From NCBI GenBank assembly GCA_018881555.1, contig JACAXG010000028.1, positions 1,584,006 through 1,648,005 on the forward strand: a stretch of DNA of 64,000 nucleotides. Reading direction: 5' to 3'. The notes beneath the pieces are model-generated. The model made no database searches and was not told the DNA's origin. It saw only the letters and a program-made list of their open reading frames with translations. The position numbers and the translations under genes were made by a program. Numbering within the stretch: position 1 is the stretch's first letter; the number at the start of each line of letters is the position of its first letter. This document shows, piece after piece, positions 46,601 to 57,094 of the stretch. This stretch comes from Amblyornis subalaris. Taxonomy: Eukaryota; Chordata; Aves; Passeriformes; Ptilonorhynchidae.

Positions 46601-49594
46601 CCTGGCCTTGGACACTTCCAGGGATGGAGCAGCAACAGCTGCTCTGGGCAACCTCATCCCTCCCTCCCAGGGAGGAATTCCTTCCCAATCCCATCTAACC
46701 CCACCCTGAAGTCCAGGCTTTAGATTCGAGCTTTTCCAGATTACAATAATGAGAGATTACCGTGTGTCTTGTACAGCACGGATTTATTTAAAGTTGCATT
46801 TCAAGACACCTTTAAAGGGAGTTTAAACCACATCCAAGTGCAGTTTAACAGCTCTGGACAAGCCAAGCTCTCTCAACTCTTTGTGCTGTATCAGGTGCCA
46901 CAATTCTGACTGTCACTCCATGAAACAAACCAAAGCTGCCCTGACAAAAGGAATTCTGTTGTCACTTACTTGTACACAACCTCCATGGTGAGCAGACTGC
47001 ACACATCACACTGCCCCGGGGGCAGTTTTGGGAAGCAGAAGCACTCGTGTCCTGGGGGACACACCCTTTCTCCCATCAGATACCTGTGGTATTCCACAGA
47101 AAGCTCCTCAATGAATTTGACTAGTAGATCTCCTAAGAGACAAAACAAAAGCTGCATTAAGAGTTTTGCATCTATGTTTTCAAAACCAAAAGAAAACCAT
47201 CATTTCCACATGAGAAACTATTTAGGAAGTTGCTTGCACCCGATTTTATTGGTCAGGAGACTTTTGTTGCTTCCTCAAACTCCAAGAGGGGAAATTTAGG
47301 TTGGATATTGGGAAGGAATCCTTCCCTGTGAGGGTGGCGAGGCCCTGGCACAGGCTGCCCAGAGAAACTGTGGCTGCCCCATCCCTGGCAGTGCCCAAGG
47401 CCAGGCTGGAGCACCCTGGGATAGTAGAAGGTGTCCCTGCCCATGGAAAGGGGTTGGAATTAGATGACCTTTGAGCTCCATTCCACCCCAACCCACCCTG
47501 TGATCCCTCCACAGGGACCCAAGCAGGAATTGCACCTGCAAACCCGTGCCAGGCCCAAGCANGGAAAAAGAAACAACAGCAGCAATCCACTCCTTAAAAA
47601 TTCCCCAGGGAGAGCTGTGGAGCAGCCAAGCTGTTCCCAGGCCCCATCCTGAGCAGCCCCAGCTCCCAGGCCAGGAGGGAGCAGAGCACCCACCCCCGTG
47701 GCGCAGCTCGGCGTCGATGTCCAGCAGCTCCAGGTTGAACATGACCAGCACCCCGGCCAAGGAAAAGTCCCTCTGGCCCTTCCAGAACTTGCTCTTGTTG
47801 TGGGCGTTGCAGTGGCAGCGGGAAGGGGTCGTCCAGTGCTGGCACTGGGCCAGGAAACACACAAACAGGGAAAGGTTGGTGCNTTTTCAGCTTATTCCTG
47901 CAGCTGAGCAACTCAGAGAAAGCTTGTCCGAGTGAAGGGCTACAGCTCCTTCAAGCCTTCCCACACCTGAGCAGAGCCACAGCGAAATATTCTGACAAGC
48001 AACAACTTGGTATCATGGCAACCATTACAAAAATACCCTTATTAATCACTCCTGAGCGGTCCACAGAGATCCTCAGGGCTGGCACCCTTCCCCCTGGAAA
48101 CTGGGATCAGAGCCTTGTCTTTGCATGTTCACCCCAGCCTTGCTCAGTCTTCCAAACTCCATGGAAGATCCAAGCAAACAAACCCCACACACCCAATTCC
48201 CTTTACTCCCCCACTCCAGCTGGGGCAGTCTGAAAGTCTGACATTTCTCTGTTTCTTTGTCTGATTCAACAACTTAATTTTATGAAAAACACTGTGTGCT
48301 CAAAGCAAACAAGAGGTACATTTGTTTGTATTTATTAAATGTTCACTCTGCAAGTGCCTGGCCCAGAAATGAGCCCCAGCAGAATCACACTTTCAGCAGA
48401 GTTACGAGGAACTGTTAGANCAATCAAATTTCAGGTATGACTTATTCTCTCAGTGCCCTTCACTCTCCCCTGTGAGGGTGGGCAGGCCCTGGCACAGATT
48501 CCCNGAGAAGCTGTGGCTGCCCCATCCCTGGAAGTGTCCAAGGCCAGGTTGGATGGGGCTTGGAGCACCCTGGGATTGTGGGAGGTGTTGAGGTTGGAAC
48601 CGGATGGGCTTTAAGGTCCTTCCAACCCAAACCATTGATTCTTTTTAAAGGAGTGCTGAGCAATTTGCCTTCCCCCAAGCTGTGCCCCTCCCTTACCTCA
48701 GAAGCCAGTTTATCACAGATGTAGCAGTAGCACTGGTCACAAATATCAGCATTTTTCCCAAGGGGGGAGCAAGTATCACACTCTGTTCTCCTGCAAAGTT
48801 GAAAATCAGGAGATTATTTAGGAAAGTCACATCCTTACCTAGCTCTAGTCCTGCTTCCAGCTAGAAAATGGAAAATAAACCCCAAATGAAGCTGCCCAGC
48901 CCTGGACATACTCAAAGGGGTGCATGGTGCAGTCGTGTCTGGCATGAGGCATCACATTTGCTTGTCTGCAGAAAGTAACCAATAAATCCCCTTCCTCATC
49001 CACGATTTCCTCCAATTTCTCCTCTTCCAGGGGCAGTATCTCTGTAGGGAAGAGAGCACGAAGTGTAAAACAGTGTAAAGGTAGCTGTAACTTCCCTAGA
49101 AATTATTGATATTTATTTTTTAAACACTTCAAGGCACACGCTTTCTTGCAACTTCATAGAAAAATGTTACATAAAACTTCCATGAACTACCAAACCAGAG
49201 AATATATAATAAAAAATGATCCAATTGACATTGAAAAGGCCCAGTCCCAGTTCAATCTGAAATATTTTGAAGCTACACAGCAGCATCCTTTAGGCTAAGT
49301 ACTACCATCAAATAATCCCTAGAAATGATGAAACCGTGGCAGTTCCTCCCGGTTTTATCTACTTCTGAAGCACTTTGCTTTCTTAGCAGCAGAAAAACAG
49401 ATTTCAAGCATAACGCGTAACGATTTCATTCTTTTTATTCCCAAAGTCTTTCACAGAACTCCAGCAGCAGGAAGGGAACAGCTCTCACCTTGTGGCTCTA
49501 CAAACAGGACTGCATTCCCTTGGGTGCTCTCAGCTTCATCATCACTGATCACGATTATGTCCTGCACTTCCTCCTCTTTTTCCGGCGGGCCCAT
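37649..49594 (-). CDS. Uncharacterised protein with N-terminal SIM-like motif and Cys/His-rich module
   Basis: Exons in gene order: 49489-49594 (ATG 49594), 48912-49041, 48697-48790, 47694-47844, 46970-47132, 46164-46289, 45426-45488, 44432-44554, 43989-44144, 43232-43285, 42744-42961, 41799-41875, 41564-41674, 40780-40866, 39854-39961, 39565-39686, 39287-39409, 38101-38143, and tentatively 37649-37690. The first 18 encode 685 residues with every phase closed, so this is a real, intact gene. Residues 10-20 ([11 protein letters not shown]) look like a SUMO-interaction motif. Residues 83-125 form a Cys/His cluster ([22 protein letters not shown]) followed by [14 protein letters not shown]. The rest is Leu-rich and predicted helical, with scattered Cys ([14 protein letters not shown]). 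The Cys module faintly recalls, from memory, a motif of plant RIN13-type proteins. No catalytic motif is seen. The intron after 42744 uses a GC donor. The last 13 residues and the stop are uncertain. The function is unknown. Confidence 0.75.
41050..41320 (-). repeat. CR1 LINE 3' end (intronic)
   Basis: GGGTTTGGGTCGGAATGGAG, CCATGGGCAGGGACACCTCC, GGCCTTGGACACTTCCAGGG and CCCAATATCCCAACCTAACC read as reversed CR1. It lies between exons 41564-41674 and 40780-40866 of the uncharacterised gene. Confidence 0.85.
42467..42642 (-). repeat. CR1 LINE 3' end (intronic)
   Basis: CAGAATGGTTTGGATTGGGA, CCATGGGCAGGGACACCTTC, GACACTTCCAGGGATGAGGC in reversed CR1 order; it breaks off after CCTCCCCACCCTC. Confidence 0.85.
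43050..43228. repeat. GA-rich purine tract (intronic)
   Basis: About 180 bases of nearly pure purine on the plus strand (GAGGAGGAGG, GGAAGGGGGG, GAGAGAGAAA). On the minus strand, the direction of transcription, it is a polypyrimidine run just before the donor of exon 43232-43285. Confidence 0.85.
43524..43582. repeat. AT-only near-palindrome (intronic)
   Basis: Built from TTTAAATT/AATTTAAA steps, self-complementary over about 50 bases, so it could extrude a hairpin. Confidence 0.6.
46502..46715 (-). repeat. CR1 LINE 3' end (intronic)
   Basis: CCAGAATGGTTTAGGTTGGA, CTATCCCAGGCTGCTCCAAG, GGCCTTGGACACTTCCAGGG, CTTCCCAATCCCATCTAACC: reversed CR1. Confidence 0.85.
47282..47512 (+). repeat. CR1 LINE 3' end (intronic)
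   Basis: GTTGGATATTGGGAAGGAAT, GAGAAACTGTGGCTGCCCCA and CACCCCAACCCACCCTGTGA in plus orientation. Confidence 0.85.
48470..48640 (+). repeat. CR1 LINE 3' end (intronic)
   Basis: GAGAAGCTGTGGCTGCCCCA, AAGTGTCCAAGGCCAGGTTG and CTTCCAACCCAAACCATTGA in plus orientation, 57 bases before the low end of exon 48697-48790. Confidence 0.85.
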
Positions 49595-49904
49595 GGCTAC
49601 TGAATTGCAAACAGGACCACAAACACTGTTCATTCACAGTCCTAAGGTGCTTTCCTCGGCAAGGGATGAAAAAGACTCATCCAAGATCCAAGTTCTTCAT
49701 CTCTGGTGGGTAAGTTACACTAAAGACAGAAATGTTCGAGCCTCAGTGCAGCCAGCAGCTCAAAATCCACTGGAGCTTCCATCCGAAGCTGGGAGAACCC
49801 TAAAAACGACGAGAGAAAGAGAAAAAAAGAAGAAAATTCTCAAAATATGAGGTGTGCTGTTCTTCTCGGGGGTTTGGTGGGATGAACTCGGAAAAACCAC
49901 AAAG

Positions 49905-50158
49905 ACAAGGGAGAATGGCTTCCCACTGCCAGAGGGCAAGGTTACTGGATATTGGGAAGAAGTTCTTCCCTGGGAGGGTGGGGAGGCCCTGGCACAGGCT
50001 GCCCNGAGAAGCTGTGGCTGCCCCATCCCTGGAAGTGTCCAGTGCCAGGCTGCACAGGGCTTGAGGCAACCTGGGATAGTGGGAGGTCTCCCTGCCCATG
50101 GTAGCGACTGGACGAGCTTAAAGGTCCCTCCCAACCTAAACCATTGCAGAATTCCATG
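49905..50158 (+). repeat. CR1 LINE 3' end in first intron of the uncharacterised gene
   Basis: GGATATTGGGAAGAAGTTCT, GAGAAGCTGTGGCTGCCCCA and CTCCCAACCTAAACCATTGC in plus orientation, between the coding start and the CpG promoter. Confidence 0.85.
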
Positions 50159-50429
50159 ATAACAACTCCCGCTCACAGGAACTCAGCTGTCCCTTACTCC
50201 AGGCACACCACGAACACCCAGCACAGCCCTCCCCGCTCCCCCAACTCCCTCTCCCACTCCCCAAACTCCAACGCCCTCCACCTCCCCCCGCCCCACAACG
50301 CCTCCATTCCCTTCCCTTCCCATCCCATTCCCAGCCTCACCCCAAACCCGCTCACAGCCCGCTCGCCTCTCCGACCCCAACCGCCTCCTCCCAACGGCCA
50401 CGACCCTTCCCCGCGACCAACCGCCCCCC

Positions 50430-50760
50430 CCCAGCGCGCTCTCTCTCTCCCTCCGTGCCGTTTTCCCGGCGATTCCCGGTGTTTCTTCCCGGGACCGCGC
50501 CGCTCCCGCCGCCCGCCACTCTTTCAAGGCCCGAGCGCTTCCGGAGCGGCGCCCCCCGGGGGGGGGGGCGGCTCCGCGCGCCGAGGCCGCGCGCGCGCCA
50601 CTTCCGCCCTCACGGCCGCCATGTTCACTGAGGGCGCGCCGGCCACCGCTCTGTAAACGAACTCCTTCAATAAAGCCGTTCAACGGAGCGCGGCGATTGA
50701 GCCGCCGTCCCCCACAAAGTCGGCGCCCGGGCAGCGCCCGGCGGGGTGCTCGCCCCGCGC
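50430..50760 (-). promoter_or_regulatory. CpG promoter of the uncharacterised gene
   Basis: Dense CpG sequence with an ETS-type site (CACTTCCGCC at 50599-50608, GGCGGAAGTG on minus). A YY1-like GAACATGGCGGCC (minus, 50613-50625) is followed at once by a GTGAGG donor. Both elements are typical of housekeeping start sites. The first exon would be non-coding or hold only a tiny upstream open frame. Confidence 0.6.
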
Positions 50761-50789
50761 GAGGCCCCGCAGGAGGCGGTGACGCCTCG

Positions 50790-51555
50790 GGGGTGTCACG
50801 GTNGCCCCGGCCCCTCAGGTGCCGCCTGCGCGCACCGCGCTGAGCGGCACCAACCTGGGCGGAAAATCCCGCTGGGAAAGGGCAGTGTCCACGCAGCAGA
50901 CAGAGGAGTCCTGCAAGAACCAGCTTTATTCACCTAAACTCTTTCTGGAGTCTTTGGAGGACGAAGCCTCCTTTTATCCTAAAGTCGCTCCTCCTTTCCC
51001 CATTGCAGAGGTACCAGGANGGTACAGCAGTGCCCCTCTGACATGCATCCCCCCCTAAAATGACCGTTAAAATTACCTTTAATCCCAGCCTCTGTGGAAA
51101 AGTTAATACCTACAACCCACGCGCAATTGCAGGCTCAACTCGGCTCTACAACAAACTTGCCCGGGATGATGTTCTTATGCCCCCGCACCCATTCCTGCAG
51201 AACCCGATTGGTCCTTTCAGCTTCAGTCGTTGGTGAAATCATTAACATCCATTCTCCTTTAATTAGTCGAGACCCCCATAGTCATTCTACCTAATTGGTC
51301 CTGGCAGGTAATTAGTTACATAGTTAATTAGTGAGACCACTACACCCAAGATTCCATAACAGGATTGGTTCTTTCGAATTTAGTCGTTAGTGAAGACATA
51401 AACACCCGTTTCTGGTGTAATTAGTCATGCCTCTACACTTCTTCTTCCAGAATCTAATTGCTGCTTTCAGGTAATTAGTTCATTAGTGAAGACCCACACA
51501 CCCCACCGTGCAGTGGCCTCACGGCGAATANTGTGAGCAGTTTGGTCACCAAAAT
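50790..51555 (-). mobile_element. Probable solo LTR of an endogenous retrovirus
   Basis: On the minus strand the order is an AT-rich U3-like part with two copies of a ~160 base unit (TAATTAGT-rich), a TATA-like ATAAAA at 50972-50977, a polyadenylation signal AATAAA at 50935-50940, and a GC-richer U5-like part. No internal retroviral genes flank it, so it would be a solo LTR. Exact ends and a target-site duplication were not established. Confidence 0.55.
51200..51525. repeat. Tandem duplication of a ~160 base AT-rich unit inside the LTR
   Basis: Shared landmarks recur at a fixed offset: GATTGGT at 51206 and 51363, AATTAGTC at 51261 and 51420, GGTAATTAGTT at 51307 and 51471. The offsets of 157, 159 and 164 show small indels between copies. 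This matches the enhancer-repeat position of U3. Confidence 0.7.
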
Positions 51556-51579
51556 ATAAAATATTGGCGTTTTCAGAGG

Positions 51580-51640
51580 CTTCGAACCAGACGATCCCTC
51601 CCACCCCAAACCATTCCAGGATTCCATGATAACCACTGCC
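51580..51640 (+). repeat. Short CR1 terminal fragment
   Basis: CTCCCACCCCAAACCATTCC then AGGATTCCATGATAAC is the CR1 end in plus orientation. Confidence 0.6.
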
Positions 51641-51779
51641 CACAATAATTGAGCTGTCCCTTAACTCGGTTACACCAGGAACACCCAGCACTGAAGAAGG
51701 GACACTTANTGGGGTCTGCAGCTTCCTCATGTTGGGAAGAGCGGGGAAAGACAGGGATCTGCTTTCTACCAGTGCCAGG

Positions 51780-52045
51780 ACCCGAGGGAGNGGCCTGGGG
51801 TTGTGTCAGGGGAGGTTTGGGTTGGATGTCAGGGAAAGGTTCTTCCCCAGAGGGTGGTGGGCACTGAACAGGCTCCCCAGGGAATGGGCACTGCCCCAAG
51901 GCTGCCAGAGCTCCAGGAGCGCTTGGACAACGCTCCCAGGGACAGGATGGGACTCTTGGGATGGTTCTGTGCAGGGCCAGGAGCTGGATCAATGATCCTT
52001 NTGGGTCCCTCCCAACTCAGGATATTCCATGATTCTGTGATTCTG
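51780..52045 (+). repeat. CR1-related LINE 3' end, different subfamily
   Basis: GTGTCAGGGGAGGTTTGGGT, GGAAAGGTTCTTCCCCAGAG, CCAGAGCTCCAGGAGCGCTT and CCATGATTCTGTGATTCTGA in plus orientation. The middle differs from the other copies, suggesting another CR1 subfamily. Confidence 0.75.
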
Positions 52046-52574
52046 AGTGGTTTCCCTTCCAGTGCTGCTGGACACGCTCATCCCGAGCCACAGCTGCTGC
52101 TGTCCCTGCATCTCATCCCCTCTAATCGCCCCCTCCTGTCGCGACAGGCGGCGACTCCTGCGAGCCCAGCGCGACACCAGCGAGGAAAAGCCGCATCCAG
52201 CAGCTGAGGCTTTCCCCGGGAACACTAGATGGTACCAGAGCTCCACACAGGCTCAGCCGGGACTCGACCTCGAAAGCCGGGAATTCTGAACCCGGGAAAG
52301 CTGGAGATGGGAAGCTGCGACGTCTTAATGTGCTGCTGGCACAGGGAGTCGCGTTTTCCAAGGGAAAAAGCTGACGGGAGTTGTGACTAAAATAAGGATG
52401 TTTTTCTGGTGTTCAGGGCAACAAGTGCAACTCGTTTGTGGTTAAAATTGCTCAGCAAAGTGATGGTGTCACAGCACCTGGGAGGGAAGGTTTGAGGACT
52501 GATTCTCAGGGGATTTTCCACTAATAATAGTCAGTTNAGGAAATCTAGGAAGGATTTGAGCTTAAGCTGAAGTT

Positions 52575-52652
52575 GCCCATGGCAGGGGGTTGAAACTGGA
52601 TGATCTGTAATGTCTCTTCCAACCCAAACCTTTCTGTTACTCTATTCTACAA
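52575..52652 (+). repeat. Short CR1 3'-end fragment
   Basis: GCCCATGGCAGGGGGTTGAA, CTGGATGATCTGTAATG and CTTCCAACCCAAACC form the last ~75 bases of CR1 in plus orientation. Confidence 0.7.
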
Positions 52653-53154
52653 TTAAATCTTNAAAAATGAGGTGTCCTGATATCTTTAATTCCTGATTTC
52701 CTCAATATTAGGAACTATTTAAACAGCACTCAGAATATCATCACCTTTTCCTTGAAGCGACTGCACAGCCTGCTGAAATATTCATGCATGAAAAAAAAAA
52801 AAAAACCCTCTTCCTGCAGATGAATATTTATTCCATGAATAATCTTTAATGTCTTCGTGGCTTTCAACACGTTTGGTCAAGATGTTTCGAGTTTCTGTGC
52901 TTACGGTGACAAAGCCTAAACCCGACACCGAAATAGGTGGCCTGGTTTCAGCTGCGTGGGGCATTTTAGAGACAGAATTTCCTCCCTGTTGCTGCCTCCA
53001 GAGCGTGACAGCATTTCAGAAACCTTGAGTAACTCAACACAATTTGGGGGATGAAATGAAGTATGGAGATAGCAGGGAGAAATAACAACAGCAGAGCTGG
53101 CGCCTGGCCAGAAGAATTTTCACTAAAACTCCGCTCTCGTGCAGAAATTCCTGG

Positions 53155-53235
53155 TTCCCTGCCCGTGGCAGGGGCTGGGAGCTGGATGAGCTTTAAGGTC
53201 CCTTCCAGCCCAGGCCATCCTGTGATTCCACGAGT
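53155..53235 (+). repeat. Short CR1 3'-end fragment
   Basis: GCCCGTGGCAGGGGCTGGGA, GAGCTTTAAGGTCCCTTCCA and CATCCTGTGATTCCACG in plus orientation. Confidence 0.7.
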
Positions 53236-53481
53236 TTGTGGAGTCCTGGGAGATGATCCGATGGCTAAATCCGGTCGGGACGTGAGCGCTGTGCCTCGTC
53301 CGAGGCCCGGCGACCTCGGTGGTTCCCTGCAGATGCAGGGTTGGCGGCGGTGCCGTGTTTTTGGTGGCGTGGGGGTCAAATGTGCCGCTGGAATTTCACA
53401 TCACCTCGGCTCGCTCGGCTCTGCCCTCGTGGGTTNTGTGCCCGGATCCAGCCGAGCTCCAGGGCTGGGGCTGACATCGTG

Positions 53482-53672
53482 GAATCGCAGAATCNTGGAA
53501 TGATTGGGGTTGGAAGGGGCGTTAAAGCTCATCCAGTTCCANCCCCAACACCTTCCACTATCCCNGGTTGCTCCAAGNCCNGTCCAGCCNGTCCTTGGAC
53601 ACTTCCAGGGGTGGGGCAGCCACAGCTTCTCTGGGCANCCTGTGCCAGGGCCTCCCCACCCTCACAGGGAAG
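53482..53672 (-). repeat. CR1 LINE 3' end
   Basis: GCAGAATCNTGGAATGATTG, CTCATCCAGTTCC and GGACACTTCCAGGGGTGGGG in reversed CR1 order; several N bases lie within it. Confidence 0.8.
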
Positions 53673-55675
53673 TGCCAGAAACATCTCAGAACACACCTGG
53701 AAACGCAAACAGATTTACTTCTGTTACAGGTGATTCCCACGTCCGCGCTTCCAGGAGACTCTGCACCAGTTGNGACATTAACTGGAGACTTTTGCCCCCT
53801 GGGAATGACCAGCTGAGAGCCAGAGGAGTGGGATTCTACCCACCAGCTCCGCAACTCGAAGGGAATTTCTCTCCAACCACAACAGCAAACAGACCATTAA
53901 AACGTCTGTTCAAAACCCTTTCACATCCCATTTATATTTACTGCTGCTTCACTCTGCTGCAAGTCACGGGCCCGTTTGTACCTGGTGAAAGGTTTGGGAC
54001 GGATCAATGCCCTGGAAAAGGCTCTGAGGGTGGAAAGCTCCAATCCCACACGGCCCAGTGCTAATCCATCAGCTGAGCCCAGCCGAGCTGCCTCGTGTCG
54101 TGGCTCTTGGGCCTGTTTGGCCCCAAAAATGATGCTCAGAGCTGGAAATGGAAAAGAGATTGTTAGAACTGAGCTTTTGGGAAAGAGCTGTGGGGTTTTC
54201 AAGCTTCCTCCAGGGTCTCTTTGTCCGTGGGCAAACTTTCCATGGGGGTGTGAGGGCAGGTTCCCCCTTTTTCAGCTCTGGAGAGCCCCTCAGTGCTTTG
54301 GTGTGTGGAACCTGCTCAGGTTTCAGGAGGAAATGGGGCTTAGGTGATTCTAACGTGTCTATGAGGGAATGACGGGCCCTGCTTGTGCCCTGGTGTTGCT
54401 GAGATGGAAGGAAAGCAGCCTTGGTGTCCAAAAAACCCGGATTCAGGAGGAATGGCTGAGGTATAAATCATATTTCCCCCTCCATGGCTTTCCTGGTGCG
54501 TAAGGAGGTGTGAAAGCCTGACAGAGCCACAGTTTAGTTTGGTGTGAAAGTCCATCAGCCCTGAGGCACGAATCCGTTGGAAACCAGGCTCCATCCCTTC
54601 CAGCACTAGCAGGGCTAACGTGGATTTTAGTGCTGGAAAGAAAAACGTTGGTTTAGCTCTTTGCCCCTGTAATTTCTTTCCTCCCCCAAGACCACATAAA
54701 GCAGAAATGAGATGCCGTGAGAAAGATGGGTCTCCGGGTGGTTCAGACCCTGGAAAATGCTCTTTTTTGGGGCTTTTCGGGAGGACAACAGCCAGGCCGG
54801 GGCAGGAGAATCATGCGGAGCCACCGGCGCTGATTCCCGAGCCAGGCTGCGTCCCGGGATGAGGAGTGGAGATGCTCCTGCCCCGGCGCGGCGGCAGCCA
54901 AGAGCTCTCGATTGAAGAACCAGATGAGTCTGATCCACGCTGGAATCCCTTCAAAAATCTGCCAGCACTCCCCTCCCCGCCGCAAGCCGGATAAATCCCC
55001 CCCGTGTTCCNGGCTCCGAGCGAGGCCCTGAAATATTATCGTTGCTCTTTGACACCCTACCTGCCCCTCATCCCACCTGGCTTCCCACAAAACGCGTTTC
55101 CTCCGCTTCCAGGGGGAAAAAAAATCGGATTCATTCGAGCCCTGCCACTCCTCCAGCGCTTGGGCGATCGAGTCTCCTCNATTTGATATTTTCCATTTGA
55201 TATTTTAATAGGGTTTCCTCTTAGCCCTTTAATGAGTTTTTATTCCCTGTTGTGCATCAGCCGCTTCAGCCCCACTGACAGTTTTACTCACCCCGTGTGG
55301 AGGAATATGAACGGCCGGGACAGCCTTTTATTCCTGTGGCAAGCTGTGCTCTGCCAACATTTTTCTGCTGCCTGCAGTCGGGGGGATGTGTCCTGACCCT
55401 TTCCTCACCCATCCTCCGGCCCCGGAGCGGGGATGTTCCCGCCGGTGCCGAGGCAGGGGCAAACCCGGCCGTGCTGTCCACGCTCTCGGCTCTCTAGCGA
55501 GGAAGAAGGGAGAAAAAAAAATTCAAAATCAAAGCAAATGTGGGGTTTGACTCGTCTGAAAAGCTGAGTTGTGCTGCTTCAGCCTCAGTCCAGGCGTGGA
55601 GGATGATTTGTTACAGAGAGCAGCAAGTGGGACAGGCTGGCACTGTCCTTGTGCCTCTGGGGAGCTCCATTGATG
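53673..55675. other. Intergenic region, no gene seen
   Basis: Unique sequence with no frame showing splice-bounded conserved protein and no repeat I recognise. Confidence 0.4.
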
Positions 55676-55912
55676 GATCATGGAATCCTGGAATGGTTTG
55701 GGTTGGAGGGGACCTTAAAGCCCATCCCATTCCACTCCCAGCACCTTCCACTATCCCAGGTTGCTCCAAGTCCCATCCAACCTGGCCTTGGACACTTCCA
55801 GGGATGGGGCAGCCTCAGCTTCTCCGGGCACCNTGTGCCGGGGCCTCCCCACCCTCCCAGGGAAGGATTTATTCCCAATATCCCATCTAAACCTCCTCTC
55901 TTTCAGTCTCCC
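55676..55912 (-). repeat. CR1 LINE 3' end
   Basis: CCTGGAATGGTTTGGGTTGG, CACTATCCCAGGTTGCTCCA, GGCCTTGGACACTTCCAGGG and CCAATATCCCATCTAAACCT: reversed CR1, close to the consensus seen across this window. Confidence 0.9.
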
Positions 55913-56539
55913 CCTTGTCCTGTCACTACAAAAGTTATTTCTGACCTATCCCAAGCCGAGCATGGAGAGAGAGCCGATCTCGTCCTGCAGGGCAGGAAGT
56001 GCCCACTGTCCTGGCTGTGCTTTTTCCTGGTGGGAAAAGATCCACGACTGATCTGCCTTGGGAACAAGGCACTCCCCACCATCCTGGCCTGGCAGGAGGT
56101 GCCAGATCCCATTTTTCCCCCCACGGATGGCAGCAGCCACTGATGCCACACAGCAGGGAAAAGGCAGAACCACTCAAGGAATTGAGAACCCGCTCCAAGC
56201 GATCCTGGGGTATTGGAGTTCTCCAGCACAAAGATTCACAGCAGAATTTCAAAAGGCAAATTTTTGGGGTGGAGAAGATTGACATGGGAATCTGTCAGCC
56301 CTTTTTTGGATGCTTTGTTGTGCAGTTTAGGAACTCTCCAGGTGCCTTGTGCTGTCTGCAGGCAGAGGGGTCCCAGCCATGTCTTGTGCTTAATTACACA
56401 GATCCAGCAGAGTTATTGAATGTAAACCCATCTGCCAGTAAAGGTTACACGTTAAAATGTGCCCAGCATCAAAATCGGGCCTGGTTTTTGATGTTGCAGG
56501 AGGCTGGAGCTCATCTGCTGAGAATTAGGANGTTATTAT

Positions 56540-57010
56540 TCTGCGGGAGCTAATCCAAATTGCCTGTTATCCCTAGGCAGAAAATTAAAGGAATATTTAA
56601 GCCCATTCCACAGATTACAAACCTGGTGGCAGAGCCCCGCACCCAGTAGTATCTTGCATTTGATAGTTGCCAATAATTTAAATCAACTGTTTAACATCTG
56701 GCATTACTATATCATGTCTGGCTTAAGCTGTAACCTTTTTTTTTCAGCCCTGCTTTTAGAAAAGCTTTTTCTGTGTTGAGAGAATTTTGATCGCTGAAGC
56801 CTTTCCCGGGACAGATTTATCCTGTGATTTAACATTTTCTGATGGAGTCTCATTTCGAATCAGTGGGATAATTGGCAGTGACTTTGGTATTAAACTGATT
56901 CATGATGTACATCCAGGCCCTTCAATAATTGAACGTTATTGTCTTTTTGACCATTAAAAACTATTGGAAACAGTCTGGGGATCTGCTTTGATTAAAACCA
57001 AAGTGCAGGG
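56540..57010. other. AT-rich unique segment, candidate conserved non-coding element
   Basis: A homogeneous AT-rich stretch without CR1 or simple repeats, rich in homeodomain/SOX-like words (AACAATTT-like, TAATTT, CATTA), set in an otherwise GC-moderate desert. Composition only; conservation cannot be tested here. Confidence 0.25.
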
Positions 57011-57094
57011 GATTGGTAACGATTAGGGATGGTCAGAATTCCCTGACAGGAACTTTGTGGCTNTCTGCAGCTCCAAGATGGGCTGAGGGGTGCA

